Source: an uncultured Ruminiclostridium sp.
GTDB taxonomy: Bacteria; Bacillota; Clostridia; Oscillospirales; Ruminococcaceae
Assembly (NCBI GenBank): GCA_947594425.1
Contig: CANQED010000003.1
Span: 62,001-126,000, forward strand
Length of the DNA stretch: 64,000 nucleotides
Direction: 5' to 3'
Shown one piece after another: positions 41,389 through 49,897 of the stretch. The position numbers were made by a program, and so were the translations under genes. The notes beneath the pieces are model-generated. The model was not told the origin of the DNA. It made no database searches and worked only from the letters and a program-made list of their open reading frames with translations. Position 1 is the stretch's first letter; the number at the start of each line of letters is the position of its first letter.

Positions 41389-41781
41389 AAGCTGTCCTCC
41401 TTTATGCTTAAATATATAGCGCGTCCGACCGAATTATTACCGCTCATAAGGCATTTTGACAGCAAAACGGCTCACAAAACCGCTGAAACCGCCATACTGC
41501 AACGCTTTATTTAATAAAACTGTACAAAATTTTAGAGGTTCAATATTGCAATAGTAACAAAAATCAGCCGCGCTCGTTCCATAAAATGGTAATTCGGGGC
41601 GATTTTTTGTATAATATGTACATAAAACCGTTTTAAAAGGGAGATTTTTTATACTGCTTGGTAATTTTGCATAACGAAAAGCGAAAATCTTTGGGTAAAT
41701 AGGTGCTACCATTTTTCCCGATAATTTGTTAAAATAATAATGCAAGGTTATACTGCATTCTATACAGGAGGTCACACATAA
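41389..41781. other. Intergenic region between divergent genes
   Basis: It holds the 5' flank of the DUF4830 gene and the promoter and leader of the ATPase at 41782. A TATAAT at about 41611 has no good -35. An ORF at 41437-41775 on the minus strand is not credible as a gene. Confidence 0.5.
41726..41754 (+). promoter_or_regulatory. Putative promoter of the MsmK/UgpC-like ATPase gene
   Basis: TTGTTA (41726-41731), a 17-base spacer and TATACT (41749-41754), followed by AGGAGGT and the start at 41782. Confidence 0.5.
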
Positions 41782-42924
41782 ATGGCAAGTTTATCATTAA
41801 GGGGTATCTACAAGCGTTACCCCGGCGGCGTTGTAGCCGTTTCGGACTTTACCATGAACATCAAGGACAAGGAATTTATAATTCTGGTCGGTCCTTCCGG
41901 CTGTGGTAAGTCCACCACGTTAAGAATGATCGCAGGTCTTGAAGAAATCTCCGAGGGCGAACTGTTCATCGGCGACAGACTTGTAAACGACGTAGCTCCT
42001 AAGGATCGTGATATCGCGATGGTGTTCCAGAACTACGCACTTTATCCTCATATGACGGTATTTGAGAATATGGCATTCGGCCTTAAGCTCAGAAAGGTAC
42101 CTAAGGATGAGATAAAGAAGCTGGTTGAAGAAGCCGCAAAGATACTCGACATCGCGCACCTGCTCGACAGAAAGCCTAAGGCTTTATCAGGCGGTCAGCG
42201 TCAGCGTGTCGCACTGGGAAGAGCTATCGTGCGTGATCCTCAGGTGTTCCTGCTTGACGAGCCTCTGTCAAACCTTGACGCTAAGCTGCGTGCACAGATG
42301 AGAACCGAGCTGTCTAAGCTTCATAAGAAGCTGGGTACTACGTTCATCTACGTAACGCATGACCAGATCGAGGCTATGACCATGGGCGACAGAATAGTTG
42401 TTATGAAGGACGGCTATATCCAGCAGATCGATTCTCCTATCAATCTGTATGAGAACCCCGTTAACAAATTCGTTGCAGGATTTATGGGATCGCCGCAGAT
42501 GAACTTCATCGACGCTAAGCTGATAATGCTCAACGGCAAATACACTATAGAATTCGGCTCCGAGGACACCAAGACCTCGAGAGGCAGAAAGTTCTATATC
42601 GAGATACCGAATGCCAAGATCGACGCAGACGCTCTTAAGTACTACGTTGATAAGGATATCATCCTCGGTATCCGTCCCGAGAACATACATGACGAAGAGA
42701 TGTTCCTCTCTAACGCTAAGACGGGTATCATAGAGGCTACCGTAGACGTAACCGAAATGATGGGCGCAGAGTCCTATCTGTACCTCACCTGCGAGGGTAT
42801 CCCGCTGACCGCAAGAGTATCGCCCAGATGCACCGCACGTCCTCAGGACGTTATCAAGCTCGCGCTTGATCCCAACAAGATCCATCTGTTCGATCCTCAG
42901 GATGAGCATTCAATTCTTCAGTAA
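41782..42924 (+). CDS. Sugar ABC transporter ATPase, MsmK/UgpC/MalK type
   Basis: A 380-residue ATPase. Walker A is GPSGCGKST (about 37-45), the signature is [14 protein letters not shown], Walker [15 protein letters not shown], and the H-loop [13 protein letters not shown]. The C-terminal MalK-type regulatory OB domain (about 240-380) contains FMGSPQMNF and [12 protein letters not shown]. There is no binding protein or permease next to it. Stand-alone ATPases of this type (MsmK, MsmX) are known to energise several sugar importers, so it is the probable motor for the importer at 1-3.6 kb. Confidence 0.93.
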   Translation: MASLSLRGIYKRYPGGVVAVSDFTMNIKDKEFIILVGPSGCGKSTTLRMIAGLEEISEGELFIGDRLVNDVAPKDRDIAMVFQNYALYPHMTVFENMAFGLKLRKVPKDEIKKLVEEAAKILDIAHLLDRKPKALSGGQRQRVALGRAIVRDPQVFLLDEPLSNLDAKLRAQMRTELSKLHKKLGTTFIYVTHDQIEAMTMGDRIVVMKDGYIQQIDSPINLYENPVNKFVAGFMGSPQMNFIDAKLIMLNGKYTIEFGSEDTKTSRGRKFYIEIPNAKIDADALKYYVDKDIILGIRPENIHDEEMFLSNAKTGIIEATVDVTEMMGAESYLYLTCEGIPLTARVSPRCTARPQDVIKLALDPNKIHLFDPQDEHSILQ

Positions 42925-42938
42925 AGAGCAAGACACTA

Positions 42939-42965
42939 AATCCCCCGTGAAAACGGGGGATTTTT
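42939..42965 (+). terminator. Terminator of the MsmK/UgpC-like ATPase gene
   Basis: AATCCCCCGT and ACGGGGGATT around GAAA, followed by TTT. Confidence 0.85.
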
Positions 42966-43059
42966 GTATGTAGGCGGAGGGCGAGATACCTTTTAAAAAG
43001 CGGCGATTTTATTCGCCGTTATTTATTCCATTAAAATTTTAAAATATATCAAAAAGCGC

Positions 43060-43088
43060 TTGCAATTCTTGCGTTTTTTTGGTAAAAT
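43060..43088 (+). promoter_or_regulatory. Promoter of the pgk gene cluster
   Basis: TTGCAA (43060-43065), a 17-base spacer and TAAAAT (43083-43088), about 55 bases upstream of pgk. Confidence 0.65.
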
Positions 43089-43144
43089 AGATAACAGATA
43101 GGCTTTAGTGGATAAAGCCGTAAAAAACGAAAGGAAAACCAGTT

Positions 43145-44365
43145 ATGAGCAAGTTAAACAAGAAAAACGTAGAAGACCTTAACGTTAAGGGCAGATATGT
43201 CCTCGTGCGCGTTGATTTCAACGTGCCGCTAAAGGACGGAAAGATCACCAACGACAACAGAATAGTTGCCGCTCTGCCCACTATCAATAAGTTAGTGGAG
43301 AACGGTGCTAAGATCGTGCTTTGTTCTCACCTCGGAAAGCCGAAAAACGGCCCGGAGGCAAAGTTCTCGCTCGCTCCCGCAGCCGAGAGGCTTGCGCAGC
43401 TTGTTAAGACGAACGTTATATTCGCTCCCGATGATACCGTAGTAGGCGAGAATGCCAAGAAGGCTGTAGCCGAAATGAAAGAGGGCGAGATAGTAGTCCT
43501 CGAAAACACCCGTTTCCGCGGCGCGGACGAGACCAAGAACGGCGAAGAGTTCTCTAAGGAGCTTGCCGCACTTGTAAACAACGACATATTTGTTATGGAC
43601 GCATTTGGCTCGGCACACAGAGCGCACGCGTCTACCGCAGGCGTTACTAAGTTTGTTAAGGAGACCGCTGTCGGCTACCTTATGAATAAGGAGATAGAGT
43701 TCCTCGGCAACGCCGTAGAGAACCCCGTCCGTCCGTTCGTCGCTATCCTCGGCGGCGCAAAGGTCGCAGACAAGCTCAACGTTATATCCAACCTGCTCGA
43801 AAAGTGCGACACGCTTATAATCGGCGGCGGTATGGCGTATACATTCCTTAAGGCTAAGGGCTGCGAGGTAGGAAAGTCGCTCGTAGACGACGAGAAGCTC
43901 GACTACTGCAAGGAGATGATAGCTAAGGCGGAGGCTAACGGCAAAAAGCTGCTGCTCCCCGTTGACACCGCGGCCGCTAAGTCATTCCCCGATCCTATCG
44001 ACGCGGCTATAGACGTTGAGATATTCGACGCAGACAATATGCCCGCAGATTATATGGGACTTGATATAGGACCTAAGACCATGGAGCTCTTTGCCGCCGA
44101 GGCTAAGAACGCTAAGACCGTGGTATGGAACGGACCTATGGGTGTATTTGAGAACCCCGTGCTCGCTAAGGGCACTATCGCGGTAGCCGAGGCTCTCGCC
44201 GAGACCGACGCTACTACCATAATCGGCGGCGGCGACAGCGCTGCGGCTGTTACACAGCTCGGATTTGCCGACAAGATGAGCCACATCTCGACAGGCGGCG
44301 GAGCGTCGCTCGAATACCTCGAGGGCAAGGTACTCCCCGGCATCGACGTAATTCAAGATAAGTAA
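43145..44365 (+). CDS. pgk: Phosphoglycerate kinase
   Basis: A 406-residue enzyme of normal length. It transfers phosphate from 1,3-bisphosphoglycerate to ADP. Signature stretches include [52 protein letters not shown] and the nucleotide-binding [15 protein letters not shown] precedes the ATG. It heads the lower-glycolysis cluster pgk-tpiA-gpmI. Confidence 0.97.
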   Translation: MSKLNKKNVEDLNVKGRYVLVRVDFNVPLKDGKITNDNRIVAALPTINKLVENGAKIVLCSHLGKPKNGPEAKFSLAPAAERLAQLVKTNVIFAPDDTVVGENAKKAVAEMKEGEIVVLENTRFRGADETKNGEEFSKELAALVNNDIFVMDAFGSAHRAHASTAGVTKFVKETAVGYLMNKEIEFLGNAVENPVRPFVAILGGAKVADKLNVISNLLEKCDTLIIGGGMAYTFLKAKGCEVGKSLVDDEKLDYCKEMIAKAEANGKKLLLPVDTAAAKSFPDPIDAAIDVEIFDADNMPADYMGLDIGPKTMELFAAEAKNAKTVVWNGPMGVFENPVLAKGTIAVAEALAETDATTIIGGGDSAAAVTQLGFADKMSHISTGGGASLEYLEGKVLPGIDVIQDK

Positions 44366-44369
44366 AATA

Positions 44370-44401
44370 TAATTAAGGTCGGATCACTCCGACCTTAATT
44401 A
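44370..44401. terminator. Hairpin between pgk and tpiA
   Basis: TAATTAAGGTCGGA and TCCGACCTTAATTA form a perfect 14-bp stem, but no clean T run follows. It may be a partial terminator or an RNA-processing or stability element that separates pgk from tpiA expression. Confidence 0.5.
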
Positions 44402-44441
44402 AAATTCCTACCTAAATTTAAATTCCGAAAAGGAGAAAAAT

Positions 44442-45215
44442 ATGAAGAAGAATGTAAGAAAAGCCGTTATCGCGGGCAACTGGAAGATGAACAAGACAAG
44501 ACCCGAGGCTAAGGCGCTGCTGAATGAGCTTGCGCCCATGGTAGCGGACGTAAAGGACGTAGAGGTCATCGCCTGCGTGCCGTTTACTAACCTCGAGACC
44601 GCTCTTGACGCGGTCAAGGGCACAAATATAAAGATCGGCGCGCAGAACTGCCACTTTGAAAAGTCGGGCGCGTTTACCGGAGAGATATCCGCAGATATGC
44701 TCACCGAGATGGGCGTAGAATATGTAGTACTCGGTCACAGCGAGCGCAGGCAGTATTTCGGCGAGACCGACGAGACGGTGAATAAGCGCACCAAGGCGGC
44801 CCTTGCCGCAGGCTTAAAGCCGATAGTATGCGTGGGCGAGCTTTTGTGGGAGCGCGAGTGCAATATCACCGAGGAAGTTATCGCGCGCCAGATAAAGCTT
44901 GACTTTTACAGCCTCACCGCCGACGATATCAAAAAATGCATAATAGCATACGAGCCGGTTTGGGCGATAGGCACGGGCAAGACCGCCACCGCCGACCAGG
45001 CGCAGGAGGTATGCGCGTTTATACGCGGCTGCCTTGCTAAGCAGTACGGAGAGGACACAGCCGAGGCTGTCACCATTCAGTACGGCGGCTCTATGAACGC
45101 AGGGAACGCTGCCGAGCTTGTATCAAAGACCGACGTTGACGGCGGACTTATCGGCGGCGCAAGCCTTAAGGCTCCCGACTTTACCGCTATAGTAAAGGCC
45201 GCAGAAAATGGCTGA
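44442..45215 (+). CDS. tpiA: Triose-phosphate isomerase
   Basis: A 257-residue TIM-barrel enzyme. GNWKMNKT at the start carries the catalytic Asn and Lys, VLGHSERRQYFGE the catalytic His, and AYEPVWAIGTGKTA the catalytic Glu and flexible loop. QYGGSMNAGNAAEL completes the phosphate site. AAAAGGAG precedes the ATG. Its end overlaps the next gene by eight bases. Confidence 0.97.
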   Translation: MKKNVRKAVIAGNWKMNKTRPEAKALLNELAPMVADVKDVEVIACVPFTNLETALDAVKGTNIKIGAQNCHFEKSGAFTGEISADMLTEMGVEYVVLGHSERRQYFGETDETVNKRTKAALAAGLKPIVCVGELLWERECNITEEVIARQIKLDFYSLTADDIKKCIIAYEPVWAIGTGKTATADQAQEVCAFIRGCLAKQYGEDTAEAVTIQYGGSMNAGNAAELVSKTDVDGGLIGGASLKAPDFTAIVKAAENG

Positions 45216-45717
45216 TAATAAAAGAATGGACAGAACCAAGAGCACACTGCTAAATGTATCGGGCAGCCTTGTTATGCTGTATTATGTGTTATTCTTTGCA
45301 GGATACACAAATCAAAAGCTGTTTTGGGGGCTGTGGGTCAATGTCGAGCAGCCGCCCTTTAAAGACGCAGACCCGGTATACTCCCCCGCGATACTCGTGA
45401 TATGGACAATAACGCTGCTTATATATGTATTTCTCAATATAGCGCTGCGCCAAACCGACAATATGCCCGTAAAGGTGCTGTCGGCGGTGTTCGCCATAGC
45501 GGCATTCGGAGTTGACATTATCGCGGGAAAGGCGGCGGTAATAAGCACAAGCCGCGCCTCGGCGGTAAACGGAGCGGACGCAGTTGTGATAGCGGGACTG
45601 CACGGCAGCATTGTCAGCATTCTCGAAGTGCTGCTCGTATTCTTAGCCGCGGGGCTGACGCTGATGATATTAGCGGCATTTCGCCCGCAAAAACAAGAAG
45701 AAAGGAACATAATATAA
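45208..45717 (+). CDS. Four-helix membrane protein inserted in the glycolytic operon
   Basis: A 169-residue protein with four hydrophobic segments (about 17-38, 60-82, 88-110 and 132-155; LVMLYYVLFFAGYT, ILVIWTITLLIYVFLNIAL). I do not recognise the family. It overlaps tpiA by eight bases, and its stop overlaps the gpmI start in TAATG, so it is tightly coupled to both. Its presence between two glycolytic enzymes suggests a linked role or simple insertion; neither can be decided from the sequence. Confidence 0.78.
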   Translation: MADNKRMDRTKSTLLNVSGSLVMLYYVLFFAGYTNQKLFWGLWVNVEQPPFKDADPVYSPAILVIWTITLLIYVFLNIALRQTDNMPVKVLSAVFAIAAFGVDIIAGKAAVISTSRASAVNGADAVVIAGLHGSIVSILEVLLVFLAAGLTLMILAAFRPQKQEERNII

Positions 45718-47288
45718 TGGCAAAACCTGTATTACTGGTAGTAATGGACGGCGTGGGCTTTTCTAAGACGGGGCTCGGCGACGCGGTGACCTTAGCCAAC
45801 ACCCCCACGCTCGATATGCTTATGAAAACCTGCCCTATGACGAGGCTTAAGGCTCACGGCGGCGCGGTAGGACTGCCGAGCGACGACGATATGGGCAACA
45901 GCGAGGTAGGGCACAACGCACTCGGCTGCGGGCAGATATACTCGCAGGGCGCTAAGCTTGTAAACGAGTCGATAGAAAGCGGAAAGATGTACTCCTCCGA
46001 GGCGTGGAGCGAGCTTGTCGCTAACTGTAAGGCTAACGGCAGCACTCTGCACTTTATCGGGCTTTTGTCCGACGGAAACGTACACTCGAACATCTCGCAC
46101 CTTTTCAATATGCTTGAGCAGGCGAAAAAAGAGGGCGTGAAAAAGGCGAGAGTACATATTCTGCTCGACGGGCGCGACGTCCCCGCGACAAGCGCGCCGA
46201 TATATGTAGAGCAGCTCGAAAATAAGCTCGCCGAGCTTAATGACGCGGACTTTGACGGCAAGATAGCCTCGGGCGGCGGTCGTATGAAGATAACCATGGA
46301 CAGGTATCAAGCCGACTGGGGTATGGTAGAGCTCGGGTGGAAAACTCACGTCAAGGGCGAGGGCAGACAATTTAGCAGCGCTATGGACGCGATAAACACC
46401 CTAAGGCAGGAAAACGAGGGCGTTATCGACCAAGATCTCCCTCCCTTTGTAATAGGCGAGAACGGCGAGCCCGTCGGCAAGATAGTAAGCAAGGACAGCG
46501 TTATCCTCTATAATTTCAGAGGCGACCGCGCGATAGAGATATCCATGGCGTTCGACAACGACGACTTTACCTGCTTTGACAGAGGGGAGAAGCCCGACGT
46601 ATGCTTTGCGGGTATGTTACAGTACGACGGCGACCTTAAGCTGCCTAAGCGCTTTTTGGTAAATCCGCCCGAGATAACCAACACCCTTTCGGAGGTGCTC
46701 GTAGCGGCGGGACTTAATCAGTACGCGGTCAGCGAAACGCAGAAGTACGGTCACGTCACCTATTTCTGGAACGGCAACAAGAGCGAGAAGTTCAGCGAGG
46801 AGCTGGAGACATTTAAAGAAATCCCCTCCGACAAGGTGTCCTTTGACGAGCGCCCGTGGATGAAATCCGCAGAGATAACCGACGACGTTATTGAGGCGAT
46901 AAAGTCAAAGAAGTACGACTTTATCCGCTGCAATTTTCCCAACGGCGACATGGTCGGGCACACAGGCAGCCTTGACGCTACCATTATTGGTGTAGAGGCG
47001 GTAGACCTCGGGCTTGCACGGCTTATGAAGGTCTGCGACGAGTACGGCGTTACGCTGCTTGTCACCGCCGACCATGGCAACGCGGACGAAATGCTCGAGA
47101 AAAACAAAAAGGGCGAGCTTCAGGTGCGCACCGCGCATTCGCTAAACCCCGTGCCGTTTATCATCTACGACAAGGACGTTAAATACTCGATAAAGGACGG
47201 CAATTACGGCCTTGCCAACGTCGCACCCACAGTGGTAAAGATGTTCGGACTTACAGCCCCCGATTGCTGGGAAGAGAGTATGATATAA
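45717..47288 (+). CDS. gpmI: 2,3-bisphosphoglycerate-independent phosphoglycerate mutase
   Basis: A 523-residue, manganese-dependent alkaline-phosphatase-fold enzyme that interconverts 3- and 2-phosphoglycerate. The metal and nucleophile region is VMDGVGFS with DDDMGNSEVGHNALG (the serine carries the phosphate). Later metal ligands lie in NFPNGDMVGHTG and VTADHGNADEM. It is slightly longer than most family members (about 510). AAAGGA precedes the ATG. Confidence 0.96.
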   Translation: MAKPVLLVVMDGVGFSKTGLGDAVTLANTPTLDMLMKTCPMTRLKAHGGAVGLPSDDDMGNSEVGHNALGCGQIYSQGAKLVNESIESGKMYSSEAWSELVANCKANGSTLHFIGLLSDGNVHSNISHLFNMLEQAKKEGVKKARVHILLDGRDVPATSAPIYVEQLENKLAELNDADFDGKIASGGGRMKITMDRYQADWGMVELGWKTHVKGEGRQFSSAMDAINTLRQENEGVIDQDLPPFVIGENGEPVGKIVSKDSVILYNFRGDRAIEISMAFDNDDFTCFDRGEKPDVCFAGMLQYDGDLKLPKRFLVNPPEITNTLSEVLVAAGLNQYAVSETQKYGHVTYFWNGNKSEKFSEELETFKEIPSDKVSFDERPWMKSAEITDDVIEAIKSKKYDFIRCNFPNGDMVGHTGSLDATIIGVEAVDLGLARLMKVCDEYGVTLLVTADHGNADEMLEKNKKGELQVRTAHSLNPVPFIIYDKDVKYSIKDGNYGLANVAPTVVKMFGLTAPDCWEESMI

Positions 47289-47308
47289 GCTTGAGTTTAA
47301 TAACAAAT

Positions 47309-47330
47309 CAGCCCCCGGGAACGGGGGCTG
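47309..47330 (+). terminator. Hairpin after gpmI
   Basis: CAGCCCCCG and CGGGGGCTG around GGAA. It lacks a T run. An almost identical palindrome lies at 47639-47660, so the pair brackets the structured region. Confidence 0.5.
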
Positions 47331-47662
47331 CAGCTTGTCGAAAAACCCTCCCTATGGGTCGGATTTTCCGACAAGCTGCCAAAAAAATCGACCACCCGCT
47401 GTAGCGGGTTTCCTCGATTTAAAGCAATTTTTAACGCTTTAATAATTGCTTAATGACGCATCTGTGAGCGGCTTTTATCTAAACTTGAGGGTGAAAACCC
47501 TGATGGTTTTCCCCGTAGCTTATTTCTCAGATTGCAATAGAAAGCAATTTGAGAAATGAGCGTAAGCTGTCCGCCGCACGGCGGCAGCATAAACTCAACT
47601 CTTTCCTTCCGCTTTATATTGACCTTTTTCTACAGACTGCAGCCCCCGGAAACGGGGGCTGA
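47331..47662. other. Densely structured non-coding region
   Basis: No ORF with a ribosome binding site is visible. In order it holds GCAGCTTGTCG/CGACAAGCTGC (47330-47380), AATCGA/TCGATT enclosing ACCCGCT/AGCGGGT (47387-47420), AGCAATT/AATTGCT (about 47422-47453), a long stem AGCTTATTTCTCA/TGAGAAATGAGCGTAAGCT (47517-47569) and GCCGC/GCGGC (about 47571-47586). It ends at a second CAGCCCCCGG palindrome. It may be a structured RNA gene or a degenerate mobile element. Confidence 0.5.
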
Positions 47663-47679
47663 TCGTATGTATAAAAGTA

Positions 47680-47708
47680 TTGACAATAAATACAATCTAT
47701 GCTAAAAT
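47680..47708 (+). promoter_or_regulatory. Promoter of peptide gene G
   Basis: TTGACA (47680-47685), a 17-base spacer ATAAATACAATCTATGC and TAAAAT (47703-47708). Confidence 0.82.
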
Positions 47709-47777
47709 AAAATCGTGGCAAAGGAGTTAATAAACGGATAGGCGGCTAATCCTGCTCCCGGAAACGGGGGTGATATT

Positions 47778-47882
47778 ATGTACCTGACGTTATCTGATTT
47801 TATACAAATCTCGATAATGCTGTGCAATGTCATATCGTTGATATTGATATGCACTTTACATAATAACGACAAAAGGAAATAA
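47778..47882 (+). CDS. Small hydrophobic peptide G (34 aa), type I toxin-like
   Basis: A 34-residue peptide starts MYLTLSDFIQISIML, with the core CNVISLILICTL and the end HNNDKRK. It is the closest relative of peptide D at 30587-30691, 17 kb away. The leader carries the family box AAAGGAGTTAATAAACGG and the hairpin CTCCCGGAAACGGGGG, which masks the ribosome binding site. The stop abuts the shared hairpin ACCGCC / GGCGGT. Promoter and antisense partner are both intact, so this copy should be active. Confidence 0.72.
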   Translation: MYLTLSDFIQISIMLCNVISLILICTLHNNDKRK

Positions 47883-47961
47883 CCGCCCAGGCTCAATTAG
47901 GCGGTTATTTCGTAATTGAAAAACCAACGGGAGCGCCGTTTATCCACGGCTCCTTTGTCAT
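47876..47961 (-). ncRNA. Antisense RNA G, opposing peptide G
   Basis: A minus-strand RNA with the box CAAAGGAGCCGTGGATAAAC at its 5' end. It terminates at the hairpin AAATAACCGCC / GGCGGTTATTT (47878-47910), and its 3' end overlaps the peptide gene's stop. Confidence 0.67.
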
Positions 47962-47966
47962 GTTTT

Positions 47967-47995
47967 ATTATAACATAACATTCCGATATTGTCAA
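47967..47995 (-). promoter_or_regulatory. Promoter of antisense RNA G
   Basis: On the minus strand, TTGACA (47995-47990), a 17-base spacer and TATAAT (47972-47967). The spacer sequence differs from that of array 1, but both boxes are consensus. Confidence 0.82.
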
Positions 47996-48054
47996 TACCC
48001 ATCGTCTAAAATTTCGCCATAGGGCTCCCACAAAGCCCGCTTTACCCTAAAGTA

Positions 48055-48083
48055 TTGACAAAAAATACAATCTATGCTAAAAT
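48055..48083 (+). promoter_or_regulatory. Promoter of peptide gene H
   Basis: TTGACA (48055-48060), AAAAATACAATCTATGC and TAAAAT (48078-48083), almost identical to the promoter of peptide A. Confidence 0.82.
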
Positions 48084-48152
48084 AAAATCGTGGCAAAGGA
48101 GTTAATAAACGGATAGGCGGTAAATCCTCTCCCGGAAACGGGGGCGAGTGTT

Positions 48153-48251
48153 ATGTACATAACATTGACTGAACTAATTCAAGTGTTGATGTTAATATGC
48201 AATGTGGTATCTTTGATACTAATTTGTGTTTTACATAATAAAAAGAGATAG
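48153..48251 (+). CDS. Small hydrophobic peptide H (32 aa), type I toxin-like
   Basis: A 32-residue peptide starts MYITLTELIQVLMLI, with the core CNVVSLILICVL and the end HNKKR. It differs from peptide A by two conservative changes. The start codon lies in the palindrome GTTATGTACATAAC, and CGGGGGCG is paired with CTCCCG. Its stop is TAG rather than TAA because the first stem base is G. The opposite arm changes to match (see the finding on compensatory change). Confidence 0.72.
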   Translation: MYITLTELIQVLMLICNVVSLILICVLHNKKR

Positions 48252-48327
48252 CCGCCCATACATCCCTTAGGGCGGCTATCTATACGCTTTACATGGGAGC
48301 GCCGTTTATCCACGGCTCCTTTGTCAT
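48242..48327 (-). ncRNA. Antisense RNA H, opposing peptide H
   Basis: A minus-strand RNA with the box CAAAGGAGCCGTGGATAAAC. It terminates at GATAGCCGCC / GGCGGCTATC (48247-48280), followed by TCTTTTTATT. It overlaps the peptide gene's last codons. Confidence 0.67.
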
Positions 48328-48332
48328 GTTTT

Positions 48333-48361
48333 ATTATAGCATAATTTTTTAATTCTGTCAA
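48333..48361 (-). promoter_or_regulatory. Promoter of antisense RNA H
   Basis: On the minus strand, TTGACA (48361-48356), a 17-base spacer and TATAAT (48338-48333). Confidence 0.82.
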
Positions 48362-48395
48362 TACCTCTATTGACGAAAAACTTTAGTATATTTGC

Positions 48396-48488
48396 GCTTT
48401 ACATAATTAAAAGACATAACCGCCCGTACTAAGCACCTCGGGCGGTTATATATTAACTAGCATTGGGAGCGCCGTTTATTTGCGGCAC
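48396..48488 (+). pseudogene. Remnant of a peptide/antisense cassette (I)
   Basis: CTTTACATAATTAAAAGAC (end of a peptide gene), the hairpin ATAACCGCCCG / CGGGCGGTTAT and the antisense box GGGAGCGCCGTTTAT remain, without start codon or promoters. It is closely similar to remnant F at 30840-30928 and likewise lies just outside the stop of a convergent protein gene. Confidence 0.6.
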
Positions 48489-48499
48489 TTTATTTCGCC

Positions 48500-49897
48500 T
48501 TATTTATCTGACAAATACTCGTCGATACTCTTCGCTGCCTGCTTTCCTGCGCCCATAGCGAGGATAACGGTGGCAGCACCTGTTACGGCGTCGCCGCCCG
48601 CATATACGCCCTCGCGTGAGGTCTGCATGGTGTCCTCGTTTACGATAAGACAGCCGCGCTTGTTGGTCTCGAGGCCGGGGGTGGTGCTGCGGATAAGCGG
48701 ATTGGGCGAGGTGCCTATCGCCATAATTACGGTGTCGACGGGCAGCTCAAAATTGCTCCCCTGCTTTTCTATGGGTCTGCGGCGGCCGCTTGCGTCGGGC
48801 TCGCCGAGCTCCATTTCAACGCATTCTATAGCGCGCACTCTGCCGTTCTCGTCGGGGAGAATTTTGACGGGATTGCTGAGATTTTTAAAGATTATCCCCT
48901 CTTGCTGAGCGTGATGTATTTCTTCCTTACGGGCGGGCATTTCCTCCATGCCTCTGCGGTATACGATGTACACGGTTTCGGCTCCGAGCCGCTTTGCGCA
49001 ACGCGCCGCGTCCATAGCGACATTTCCGCCGCCTACGACCGCTACCGCCTTGCTGTCGATTATCGGGGTGTCATAATCGTCAAGATATGCTTTCATAAGA
49101 TTGGTACGGGTGAGATACTCGTTTGCGGAATATACGCCGATAAGCTCCTCCCCCTCTATATTCATAAAGGACGGAAGTCCCGCGCCGCTGCCGATAAAGC
49201 ATGCCTTGTACCCCATATCGAACAACTCGTCTATCGACAATACCTTTCCTATTACCATATCGGTCTTTATCTCTACGCCGAGCGCCTCGAGATTTTCTAT
49301 CTCTTTTTTAACAATGGCTTTGGGCAGTCTGAACTCGGGTATGCCGTATACCAAAACTCCGCCCGCGGTGTGGAACGCCTCGAACACCGTGACCTGATAG
49401 CCCTTTTTAGCAAGGTCGCCCGCGCAGGTAAGTCCCGAGGGCCCCGCGCCTATCACCGCGACCTTTTTGCCGTTGGACTGCGGCTTTTCGGGCTTGGCGG
49501 TGCTGTTTTTCATATGATAGTCGGCGCAAAAGCGCTCAAGCCGTCCGATAGACACGCTCTCGCCCTTAATGCCGCGAACACACTTGCCCTCGCACTGATT
49601 TTCCTGCGGGCAAACTCTGCCGCATACGGCGGGCAAGCCGTTAGTGGTGGTTATGATATCGTACGCCTCTTCAAATTCTCCCTTAGCGACCCTTTCTATA
49701 AACTCGGGGATACGCACGTTGACGGGACAGCCGCTTACGCAGGGCTTATTTTTGCAATTAAGGCAGCGGCTCGCCTCTTCCATAGCCATTTCGGCGGTAT
49801 ACCCTTTTGCTACCTCAAGAAAATTCTTGTTTCTTATATCCGGCTCCTGCTCGGGCATAGGCACCTTAGTAGGCGACATATTAGGCATTTGCTCCAC
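48500..49897 (-). CDS. nfnB: NfnB / GltD-like NADPH-dependent flavin oxidoreductase subunit
   Basis: A 465-residue iron-sulfur flavoprotein. The N-terminal cysteine sets CLNCKNKPCVSGCP and CGRVCPQENQCEGKC bind two [4Fe-4S] clusters. FAD- and NADPH-binding motifs follow (AVIGAGPSGLTCAGDLA, AVVGGGNVAMDAARCAKRLG, VIMAIGTSPNPL). It is often annotated as glutamate synthase small subunit (gltA). Adjacency to an NfnA-like partner, with no large GltB subunit, favours the electron-bifurcating NADH-dependent ferredoxin:NADP+ oxidoreductase. It overlaps nfnA by 17 bases. Confidence 0.9.
   Translation of the reverse strand: MEQMPNMSPTKVPMPEQEPDIRNKNFLEVAKGYTAEMAMEEASRCLNCKNKPCVSGCPVNVRIPEFIERVAKGEFEEAYDIITTTNGLPAVCGRVCPQENQCEGKCVRGIKGESVSIGRLERFCADYHMKNSTAKPEKPQSNGKKVAVIGAGPSGLTCAGDLAKKGYQVTVFEAFHTAGGVLVYGIPEFRLPKAIVKKEIENLEALGVEIKTDMVIGKVLSIDELFDMGYKACFIGSGAGLPSFMNIEGEELIGVYSANEYLTRTNLMKAYLDDYDTPIIDSKAVAVVGGGNVAMDAARCAKRLGAETVYIVYRRGMEEMPARKEEIHHAQQEGIIFKNLSNPVKILPDENGRVRAIECVEMELGEPDASGRRRPIEKQGSNFELPVDTVIMAIGTSPNPLIRSTTPGLETNKRGCLIVNEDTMQTSREGVYAGGDAVTGAATVILAMGAGKQAAKSIDEYLSDK

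Noticed and set aside
41437-41775. 112-codon minus-strand ORF
   Set aside because: It overlaps the promoter and leader of the ATPase gene, has no ribosome binding site or recognisable protein features, and its composition looks random.
47331-47662. 6S RNA, SRP RNA, tmRNA or RNase P RNA
   Set aside because: None of the signature segments I know for these RNAs could be found in the region.
48500-49897. Glutamate synthase small subunit (GltD) function
   Set aside because: No large GltB subunit is present, and the overlapping partner is NfnA-like, so the Nfn role is preferred, although the sequence family is shared.
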